Shown here one piece after another: positions 56,251-64,000 of a DNA stretch of 64,000 bases. Location: positions 7,261,501 through 7,325,500 of the forward strand of contig NC_085127.1 of NCBI RefSeq assembly GCF_030269925.1, read 5' to 3'. Both the position numbers and the translations under genes were made by a program. The notes under the pieces are model-generated. The model saw nothing but the letters and a program-made list of their open reading frames with translations. It made no database searches and was not told the DNA's origin. Source of the stretch: Bombyx mori (taxonomy: Eukaryota > Arthropoda > Insecta > Lepidoptera > Bombycidae). How positions within the stretch are numbered: position 1 is the stretch's first letter; each line of letters opens with the position of its first letter.

Positions 56251-56466
56251 CGACGAGAAACTCAGTGGGCTCTCGTCCCACTGAGTTTCTCGTCGGATCT
56301 TCTCAGTGGGTCGCGTTTCTGATCCGGCGATAGATTCTGCGAAGCACACTGCTCTTGCTAGGGCCAGTGCTAGCAACACTCCCGGTTAGAGCCTCGTGAG
56401 CTCACCTACACGTCAAGGAGAAGCTGAAATAGCCTCTCAAGGCTATCAGCATAGGTAGTGTTTTTT
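56251..56466 (+). mobile_element. Family X retroposon 3' end with 5' foldback
   Basis: The family X body runs from CCCACTGAGTTTCTCGTCGG to CATAGGTAGTG and T-rich DNA. Its truncated 5' end carries a perfect 19-bp inverted copy: 56251-56269 pairs with 56277-56295 across a 7-bp spacer. Confidence 0.75.
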
Positions 56467-57129
56467 TATATCACAAGTAATTCGTAGCACATATAAATTT
56501 TATAATATAGCTTACGCAGAATTGACCATTCCACTGATTTATGGTGGTCTTATAATAATTATTTGGAAGGCTTATTGCTCTCTTGTCGGCTATGTTCTTG
56601 AAATTTAAGATCATATTAGGTAATGTTTGGTATTTTAATTCACGATATCACTTTCTGTTCATAACTATTGGTAGTTCTTGGACTAATCGATGCGTTCTGG
56701 TTTGTTTTCTTCCTTTGAATTGAAACTTGCTGTTGTTATCTACAATATATTATTATGCTAGGATGGGCGTGTATCGTGATTGACTATATTTGAATTTGAA
56801 ACATGATTTTTATTTCAGCAATACGAATTTACCAAGTTATGTCCTTTAATACGATTTCGTATGGTATTCTAAATTTATTCTAACTTCGGCAACATTCAAC
56901 GCTGACGTATAAGGGTATATAGTGACCCAAAAACCACAAGTTAATCTGTTTCGAATGTTCCCTTTAAATTATTTATCGAGGACGACTTTCGTAATTGGAC
57001 GAAATTAGTTTAAATATTAACGCGATATGATAGAATCAGGATGTTCCGTGACCACAAAAACTGTAGTATTCGAATCTTTGAAAGTAACAAAACAAAAATA
57101 ATAAACGAGAGATTAAACTGTACATTTTT
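56467..57129. other. Unassigned AT-rich DNA
   Basis: No feature is recognised. Confidence 0.35.
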
Positions 57130-57367
57130 ACTGGTGGTAGGACCTCTTGTGAGTCCGCACGGGTAGGTACCACCGCCCCGCCTATTTCTGCCGTGAAGCA
57201 GTAATGCGTTTCGGTTTGAAGGGTGGGGCAGCCGTTGTGACTATACTGAGACCTTAGAACTATATCTCAAGGTGTGTGGCACATTTACGTTGTAGATGTC
57301 TATGGGCTCCAGTAACCACTTAACACCAGGTGGGCTGTGATAGTCCACACATCTAAGAAAAAAAAAA
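57130..57367 (+). mobile_element. Bm1 SINE, headless form
   Basis: It starts at ACTGGTGGTAGGACCTCTTG and ends ACATCTAAGAAAAAAAAAAA. A few bases are lost near the tail (GGCTGTGATAGTCCACACAT). Confidence 0.9.
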
Positions 57368-57565
57368 ATTTGATTACGTGTAAGGTTTATTGTAAAATAA
57401 TTAAAAAAAAAAATAATAAAATGTATCATATTAAAGTTAAGGCAATTATCGGATTGCTAAATAGCAACACTGTTAGTGGGAGCAATGGCAGTAGTGGCGA
57501 CGTGACATAATAAAAAAGGCGGTAGTCTGAAAAAACGGAACAGAAAGCAGTGTATTGAGTAGTGA

Positions 57566-57743
57566 TCAGTGTGCTTAGTGCGAGTTTTTTAACGTTCTCG
57601 ATAGCGTAAAAGTTACCTCATATTTGTATGGAATGGGATCGTTTGCGTACGTTTGCCGCTAGAGGCGCTGTTTCAACTGCATACAAAATTGGGTAACTTT
57701 TACGCTATAGAGAACTTTAAGAGACTCACACTAAGCACACTGA
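57566..57743. mobile_element. MITE with about 65-bp inverted ends
   Basis: The left arm 57566-57630 (TCAGTGTGCTTAGTGCGAG, GATAGCGTAAAAGTTACC) and the right arm 57680-57743 (complement TCAGTGTGCTTAGTGTGAG, TATAGCGTAAAAGTTACCC) are imperfect inverted repeats around a roughly 49-bp centre. It is 178 bp and has no coding content. The left-end motif recurs at 872-893. Confidence 0.8.
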
Positions 57744-58040
57744 TATCTAAAGATTGTACAAGTGGAGTTACAAATAAAGCAATATTAAGTGAACTATTGA
57801 AATCTGTGTATTTATTTATTGGCTTTGGAACCCGAGTCCTACATACGGAACATGATATTCAGTTACGAAACTGTGAATAAAAACTGGTTCGTAATTTAAA
57901 AAAAATGTGTATCTGTAATGATCGAGAAGAAAGTGTAAAGACGCTTTTCACCTTTGTGGGTTACAAAATATCTCGCACATCAGCAGATTTTACTTTCATT
58001 ACAGTCGCGTTACACATTAGTGCACTGTAAAAAAAAAAGA
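57744..58040. other. Unassigned DNA
   Basis: No feature is recognised. Confidence 0.3.
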
Positions 58041-58417
58041 TGTGTGGTGTCGTGGGACACCGGATAGGAACGAAGTTCCTTATTATAAAAATATTAATTT
58101 TATGTTCTATCTGACGTATAAAGAAAACAATTATTCGGGTATACATTTTTTATTATGATTTTTTTATTGATAAAAAAAAAGAAAAAAACTACTTTACAAA
58201 GTTATCAACTATGATTTATAACAGATATGAATAATAATAAACAAAGAAACAGCTATTTATATGAATAATAATAATAACCGTCATCACGTAGGCTATACAT
58301 TAGAGATTGTATAGCCATCATATTAAGACTGTACTTAAATAATAAAAATCTTACGTTACGGACGTTTTTTCCCGGTTAGGGTATCCCTCCGCATCGTCCC
58401 ATAAGGAACTTCGTTCC
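58041..58417 (+). mobile_element. MITE-like element with GGAACGAAGTTCC palindromes
   Basis: It begins TGTGTGGTGTCGTGGGACAC, has GGAACGAAGTTCCTTAT near its left end and the inverse ATAAGGAACTTCGTTCC at its right end. Blocks CTTACGTTACGGACG and CCCGGTTAGGGTATCCCTCC match the reverse copy at 52777-53037. The interior is longer than in that copy. Confidence 0.68.
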
Positions 58418-58885
58418 AAAAAAAACATTGTAATAATACACCCAGTAAACTTGCCTAAATATGTAATGCACTGCGAGATTCAGTTATGCAGTATTTAGAA
58501 GAAAAAAAAATTAAATACACGAAGGAATAAAAGCGATTAAAAAAAGAAACAAGATAAGACGTCAATAGGTGTCGCATAATAAATTAAAGCTTCAGTTCCA
58601 TTCTATAACATTATGTTTTGCGTGATTTGTTATTATGATCGTTCGTACGTTCTAAAACAGGATCTGTCCTTCAGAGTTCGACCTCGCTCTAACAAAGGAT
58701 CTTGTTTACTTCATCCTTCGACCTTGCTACAGATTACACTTGTATTTACCGACTTTTATTAGAACCCTCATATCCCATATTTTTGGTCAGTATGAATTTC
58801 GGATTCGCAAAATAAAATGAATAAATAGGTAACCTCGTTAAATCCCATCCCGTAAGTGGGAAAAGTATAAAATTTATTACTATTA
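58418..58885. other. Unassigned DNA
   Basis: No feature is recognised. Confidence 0.3.
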
Positions 58886-59056
58886 CTTAATTACTGGAGA
58901 TAAGACGTATTGTGGGTCCACACGGGTAGGTACCACTATCCTGCCTATTTCTGCCGTGAAGTAGTAATGCGTTTCGGTTTCAAGGGCGGGGCAGCCGTTT
59001 TACTACTGTTAAAAGTGAGAACCTTAGAACTCATGTCTCAAAGTGGGTAGAGGCAT
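58886..59056 (+). mobile_element. Bm1 SINE, both ends lost or diverged
   Basis: TTACTGGAGATAAGACGTATT is a diverged body start, followed by CTGCCTATTTCTGCCGTGAA and GGTTTCAAGGGCGGGGCAGC. The copy fades after CTCAAAGTGGGTAG and lacks the tail. Confidence 0.75.
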
Positions 59057-59439
59057 CCGAGTTAAAAAGTCTAACTTAAAACCAGTTCTTATACTCTAAA
59101 TCGTCTATTAATAAAAATAATTGCATTAAAATGTTAACGTTTAAATTATTCTCGTAGTCTATGTTTTCTACAATCTTCACGTAATGATCTCATTAAGGGT
59201 ACGTGTATTTATCTCCGCTCGCTCAGACTGTATTAAGTGATATAAATTCTTTAGTTAAAGACACAGACGACATCATGTCGTGAAATTATTAATTCTTGAT
59301 TTACTGAAGCAAAAAAATATTGTGTACTTTATTTAATAATAACAAAATTTAAAACGAATTGTTTGTTCTTTCGTATGTTGTGCGATCGATTAACTTGAAT
59401 CGATATATATATATTTTTTTTTTATTGCCGTATAGCAGT

Positions 59440-59530
59440 GATTATCAAACTTATTTCTTTTACCGCCCCCTTTGAAAATCAATTACTTTTCAGCGCCCCC
59501 CATTTTTTATACACCCCTAAAACTTTAAAA
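59440..59530 (+). repeat. Possible hAT end remnant
   Basis: TAGCAGTGATTATCAAACTT followed by ACCGCCCCC resembles hAT terminal sequences of CAGTGNTTCTCAAACTT type. I found no matching second end or 8-bp duplication. Confidence 0.3.
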
Positions 59531-59899
59531 TCACAATTTCATTAATTTAATTAATAAATGTTGTATTAATTTTAGGAAATGTAGTACCACGTAGTACATG
59601 ATTATGTATTTGTAGATGCTATTATTGTTTCTTCATATTATTATATGTCCGTACATTGCTACAGAGCGTGTATTTACAAAATTGCAAAGTAAAAATGAAT
59701 TCTTCTCATCAATATGTTTGTTTAAATTCAGAATCACCAAAATAAATTGCTAGTTCACTGTAATATTACTATGCTAATTTATTAGAACGAAACAATTTTT
59801 GTTGTATATCTTTCTCATTAATATAAGATTCTCATCATAAGATAATTAAAAATTAATATTTCGACTAGTAAATAATACTACTAACAATAATAATTTATT
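59531..59899. other. Unassigned AT-rich DNA
   Basis: No feature is recognised. Confidence 0.35.
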
Positions 59900-59907
59900 A
59901 AACTACG

Positions 59908-60555
59908 AATAAGCTAAACCTGGAAGTCGTAGAGGATTTCATTCATCTGGGCTCCGTCACAGCTAGTAATGGATCCTCCGAAAAGGACCTCAGAAGGCGA
60001 ATCAGTATGGCAAAGGGAGCTATGACCCAAATGGACCGTGTTTGGGCGGACAGAAACATCTCGAGGAATACCAAAAAGCAGCTCGTCACCCCCCTCCTCT
60101 TTTTCATTTTACTCTACGGCGCAGAGACTTGGACCCTCAAGAAAGCCGATCGCCAACGCATCGACGCGTTTGAGATGTGGTGCTGGAGGAAAATGTTCGG
60201 GATTCGTTGGACAGAACACAGAACCAACGAATCCATTCTTACCGAGCTCAAGATTCCAATGCGCCTCAGCACTACATGCGCGCGGAGAAGTTTCGAGATC
60301 TTTGGACATATCGCCAGAAAGAGAGGTGGCAATCTGGAAAAGCTGCTGGTAACAGGCAAGGCATGCGGGAGAAGGCACAGAGGCAGATATCCAATACGCT
60401 GGTCGGACTAAATACGCTCCACTCTCAATATCTCAGTCCACGTTGCTATCCACACAGCCGAGGACAGGCAGGAATGGCGCAAGATGATGCAGGAGAAAGT
60501 TATTAGAGGAGGCCACGACCCTCAGCACTGAGGATTATCGACGCAATAAGGAAGG
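59908..60555 (+). mobile_element. RTE-type LINE ORF2 fragment, target-site bounded
   Basis: A 648-bp insert is flanked by AAACTACG at 59900-59907 and 60556-60563. In frame from 59914 it reads NLEVVEDFIHLGSVTASNG, RRRISMAKGAMTQMDRVW, LLYGAETWTLKKADRQRIDA, MWCWRKMFGIRWTEHRTNES, ARRSFEIFGHIARKRGG and GRYPIRWSD, then a stop at 60409-60411. Further RTE residues continue after it (HVAIHTAEDRQEWRKMMQE, GGHDPQH). These are the end of the RT region and the C-terminus of RTE-clade ORF2. The catalytic RT core is absent. Confidence 0.87.
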
Positions 60556-60707
60556 AAACTACGCAAAATAAATTAATATCATTTCGTATTATATTTATAT
60601 ATATAACGAAATATAATTTTTCATAGAATTTTAGTTTATAATTTAGAACTGGTTCAAATAAAAAACGCCGCCTAAGTCAGCGTTTTTATTATTTGTAATA
60701 ATTAATA

Positions 60708-61071
60708 TCTATACTAATATTATAAAGAGGAAAGATTTGTTTGTTTGTATTCAATAGGCTCCGAAACTACTAAGCCGATTTGAAAAATCCTTTCACTGTT
60801 TGGAAGCTTCACTATTCCCGAGTGACATAGGCTATAATCCTTTTTGAAAAAAATTAGGTATCCTTACTAAAACTCCAATAATTTAACCCAAGGTGTAAAA
60901 AAAATTTCCTAAAATATTCTTTACGTCGCGTACCTAGGAAAACTATTGATGATAGAATAAAATAATGTACTACGACTTTGTAGAAAACATTATTATTTAC
61001 AAAAAGTGTCGCGACAACATATGTCTAACTATTATAGTTATGCCGCAATAAGTGTTCTTTTATTTAAAAAA
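60708..61071 (+). mobile_element. Helitron-like element (GGGCCGCTAG family), 3' end missing
   Basis: It starts TCTATACTAATATTATAAAG and matches 10998-11412 up to GTGTTCTTTTATTTAAAAAAA. The remaining 3' end, including CTAG, is absent, and R1-clade LINE sequence begins there. Confidence 0.78.
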
Positions 61072-62482
61072 ATGCCCCTGGTAAGACACGAAGTACCCCC
61101 CTACCTTCGCCGACTGATGGCTTCCTACTTGGAGGTCAGATCGGTCACGTGTACTGGACACGGTGGGATCGTGCACAGGCTCCCGGTCGTGCGCGATGTT
61201 CCACAGGGGTCGGTGCTCGGCCCCTTTTTGTGGAATATCGGGTATGACTGGGCACTGAGAGGTGCCCTCCTCCCGGGCCTAAGCGTAATCTGTTATGCAG
61301 ACGATACGCTGGTCGTGTCCCGGGGGGAGGGGGGGGTTTGCTGAGTTTGCTCGTCTTGCCACCGGTGGCGCATGTCGTCGGCAAAATCAGGAGATTGGGC
61401 CTCGACGTGACACTCAGTAAATCCGAGGCCATGTGGTTCCACAGGCCCCGGAAAGTGCCACCTGTCGATGCCTATATCGCGGTTGGAGGCGTCCGTATCG
61501 GGTCGGGGTTCAGTTGAAGTACCTCGGCCTCATTTTGGCCAGTCGTTGGACCTTCCGTGTTCACTTTCAGAACCTGGTCCCTCGTTTGTTGGGGGTGGCC
61601 GGCGCGTTAAGCTGGCTTCTTCCCAACATCGGGGTCCTGACCAGGTGACGCACCGTCTCTATACGGGGGTGGTGCGGTCAATGGCTTTATACGAGGCGCC
61701 CGCGTGGGGCCAGTCACTGGCTGTGGGGGATAGCGAAGTTGCTGCAACGGCCGCAACGCACCATCGCGGTCAGGATCATCCGTGTTTATCGCACCATTTC
61801 TTTCGAGGCGGCGTGTGTACTGGCTGGGACGCCGTCTTGGGTCCTGGAGGCAGAGGCGCTCGCCGCTGACTATCAGTGGCGGGCTAACCTTCGTGCCCGG
61901 GGCGTGGCGCGTCCCAGCCCCAGTGTGGTCAGAGCGCGGAGGGCCCAATCTCGGCGGTCCGTGCTGGAGTCATGGTTCAGGCGGCTGGCCGATCCTTCGG
62001 CTGGTCATAGGACCGTCGAGGCGATTCGCCCGGTTCTTGTGAATTGGGTGAATCGTGACAGAGGACGCCTCACTTTCCGGCTCGCGCAGTTACTCACTGG
62101 GCATGGTTGCTTCCGGATCGGAGCCAAGCCGACGGCAGAGTGCCAACATTGTGGTTGCGACTTGGACACGGCAGAGCATACGATCGTCGCCTGCCCCGCA
62201 TGGGAGGGGTGGTGGCGTGTCCTCGTCGCAAAAATAGGAAACGACTTGTCGTTGCCGAGTGTTCTGACATCGAAGCTCGGTGACGACGAGTCGTGGAAGG
62301 CGATGCTCGACTTCTGCGAGTGCACCATCTCGAAAAACGAGGTGGTGGGGCGCGTGAGAGATGCACAGGCTCGCCCCCGTCGAGCGGGGTCCAGGGAGGC
62401 GGATCTCGCCCAAGCCCTGGCCCTCCTAAGTGTTTCGGGTCTCCCTCACATGTCGGCCTGGGGACCGGCGAAGGGGGCCTAA
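61072..62482 (+). pseudogene. R1-clade ORF2 (reverse transcriptase), frameshifted
   Basis: The RT would copy the element RNA at a nicked target. Visible pieces in order are VPPYLRRLMASYLEVRSV, the finger-palm segment VPQGSVLGPFLW, the catalytic YADD box (VICYADDTLVVSRG near 61290), LKYLGLILASRWTF near 61520, VVRSMALYEAPAWG near 61672, and LLQRPQRTIAVRIIRVYRTI. The long open frame 61739-62482 follows, with the zinc-finger-like CQHCGCDLDTAEHTIVAC (C-x2-C-x8-H-x4-C). At least three frame changes and a 5-residue loss (GKYLR after GHGCF) show that it is dead. It parallels the tail copy at 22407-22889. Confidence 0.85.
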
Positions 62483-62890
62483 GAAGACGACGTGCAAGCT
62501 GCTCTGCATACGTTTTACGTATGAGCATCCGGGTGATGGAAGGCCGGCTATCCCCAACCCACCCTGGTTCTGACCCAGCGGGGTATTCCGTAGGATAGAC
62601 CATTCTAACCGGCGCCATCTAGGCGGGCTTCGGACAGCCTGCCGACCGAGAGGGCTGGTGGTTGTGGCGCCGACGACCGCCAGTCCGGCGTCCCGAGGGG
62701 GAGGGTGATGGGAGAGATGTGCTCCGCACTAAACACTTCACTTTCCCCCCTTTGCCTTTTCATGAGCTCTGTCTCATGCGAGGTTTGGATGCTGGTTGTT
62801 GAGCGACAGGAAGTTTTAGTCGGTTCGATTCCGACATGTGCCGCCCTCCATCCCCAGTGAAAGGCGGAAGTCCGGCGATTTCCACCTGAC
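61072..62890 (+). mobile_element. R1-clade LINE, decayed
   Basis: A GC-rich block carries RT through C-terminal ORF2 sequence (61072-62482) and a 3' UTR of about 400 bp (62483-62890) ending before an A run at 62891. The endonuclease and ORF1 are missing. The 5' junction lies inside a Helitron copy. No target-site duplication is seen. Confidence 0.82.
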
Positions 62891-62898
62891 AAAAAAAA

Positions 62899-63298
62899 GT
62901 GTGGCACTTGGGAACTGCGGCGGTAAAGCTGTTGCATAGCATTTTTTATCAACTTATGACATTATAATTAGACAATGATAATTTAATATTAAAACAATAA
63001 TAAAACAAGGCCACGCTATATTAAACCTTAATAAAGGCAAAACCTTAACTGTCCCCTTCACACTCATAAGCTAAAGCGCGCGAGAGAGAGATGGGCAGAA
63101 TTTTTATGATACGCATGCAGTGTGACATCACGCCACGCGCTTATTCATAAACACTACACAAGCGCAACGTGTGAATGTGTTGAACGCGAGCTACATGGTA
63201 GGCGGAGTGAGGGGTGTTAGGTTTTTTTCGTTACGGAATTTCATGATTCGGTCGCCGCGCTCAAGGACCGCGATAAAAGCTATGCAATAGCTTAAAAA
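62899..63298 (+). mobile_element. MITE-like repeat, family A
   Basis: It runs from GTGTGGCACTTGGGAACTGC to AGCTATGCAATAGCTTAAAA, directly after the A run that ends the R1 LINE. It is closely similar to the copy at 8883. Confidence 0.7.
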
Positions 63299-63445
63299 TG
63301 TATGAACTTGTAATAAAATCTCTTTGGCTATACTATTTGTATCTGGCTGGTTTTGGTATCATTAAAAGTTTAAATTCGAAAGAAGATAATTCCAAATTAA
63401 AATTAGGAAGATGTGTGATTTTTATTTATTTTTCGTACTGTCAAG

Positions 63446-64000
63446 ATGAGTGAATCTAATTCGATACATTTGAAAATTTTGCTACAAAAAAAGTAAAAAA
63501 GCAACGCAAGCCGTGAAAAAAGTTTGCGATGTTTATGGACCTAGTGCAGTGTCTGTGAGAGTAGCACAAATTTGGTTTAAGCGTTTTCAATCCGGAAATT
63601 TTGATGTCAAAAATGCACGTCGCTCTGGTCGCCTTATTACGGATAAAATCGATGCCATTTTTGAAAAAGTGGGGCAAGATCGGGATATCAGTAGTTACAA
63701 CGTAACTGAAGAACTGGGAATTGACCACAAAATAGTTATGGCGCATTTGAAAAAAACTGGGTACACAAAAAAGCTCACTGAAAGAAACCTAATTAACCGT
63801 ATACTAATTTGTGATTCTTTATTACGACGTAATGAAACCGAACCATTTTTGAAGAAGCTGATAACTGGTGATGAAAAGTGGATCACGTACGACAAGAACG
63901 TACGAGAAAGGTTGTGGTCAAAGGCCGGTCAGGCTTCACAGACTCTGGTGAAACCCGGGTTAACTCTTAAAAATTAAGAGAGCTTGGCTGGGAGGTGTTA
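63446..64000 (+). pseudogene. Cecropia-like mariner transposase, cut by window edge
   Basis: A probable start, ATG at 63446 (MSESNSIHLKILL), loses frame in an A run near 63485. The main frame then reads KKVCDVYGPSAVSVRVAQIW, FKRFQSGNFDVKNARRSGR, ELGIDHKIVMAHLKKTGYTK and the first catalytic region KLITGDEKWITYDK. About seven residues seem missing between KKL and TERNL. After KPGLTLKN the frame meets a stop (63975-63977) and the match fades at the window end. This is the DNA-binding half plus the first catalytic Asp of a mariner of the cecropia type (expected DD34D). It is unrelated in detail to the DD37D copy at 50688. Confidence 0.82.

Noticed and set aside
60038..60378. Alternative frames on both strands around the RTE fragment
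   Set aside because: Only the frame from 59914 has RTE similarity; the others are overlaps in a less AT-rich block.
62005..62618. Long minus-strand frames up to 174 codons
   Set aside because: They lie antisense to the R1 ORF2 frame at 61739-62482 and show no motif; GC-rich codons suppress stops.
1..64000. A new multi-gene defence or metabolic system
   Set aside because: No cluster of intact genes exists; all protein homology seen is to transposons, most of it broken.

Overview
This window looks like a piece of a silkworm genome (Bombyx, B. mori or a very close relative). The main evidence is some two dozen whole or partial copies of the Bm1 SINE, whose 3' body is recognisable on both strands. 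Supporting evidence is a set of moth-type repeats: Lep1-like Helitrons ending in GGGTCAGCTAG, a maT-type (DD37D) mariner, R1-clade and RTE-clade LINE fragments, and a tRNA-derived SINE. Base composition is AT-rich, long ORFs are nearly absent, and the only convincing protein homology is to transposable elements. I see no operons, no CRISPR array, no rRNA and no genuine tRNA gene.

Layout. 1-5 kb: diverged LINE ends, a short Helitron and a Bm1 copy. 5.3-6.4 kb: a Bm1 copy next to two small coding-like islands, one with a splice-acceptor-like start and a downstream AATAAA. 6.4-11.8 kb: two copies of one Helitron family, each interrupted by a different Helitron. 12-13 kb: microsatellite and short tandem duplications. 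14-21 kb: Helitrons, Bm1 copies and retroposon 3' ends. 22-25 kb: a target-site-bounded R1-clade LINE tail, a mariner fossil, and a LINE tail encoding a WNELPSTVF-type C-terminus. 26-36 kb: Bm1 copies, a MITE-like family and RTE tails. 36-43 kb: a tRNA-derived SINE, a hAT-type non-autonomous element with a perfect 8-bp duplication, and long unassigned AT-rich DNA. 43-48 kb: RTE ends, a full-length Bm1 and a perfect 407-bp tandem duplication. 50.5-52 kb: an almost intact maT mariner sitting inside a Bm1 copy. 52-60 kb: MITEs and two bounded RTE insertions. 60.5-64 kb: a Helitron fused to a long decayed R1-clade LINE, a MITE-like copy, and a second, cecropia-like mariner cut by the window edge.

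No host gene is established. Any role for this DNA is best read as intergenic or intronic sequence built by successive transposon insertions. Insertion order can be read in several places (mariner after Bm1, Helitron after Helitron). I found no convincing new multi-gene system. The most useful leads are the nested insertions, foldbacks at the 5' ends of truncated retroposons, the shared 5' boundary of headless Bm1 copies, and three or four unassigned coding-like ORFs.
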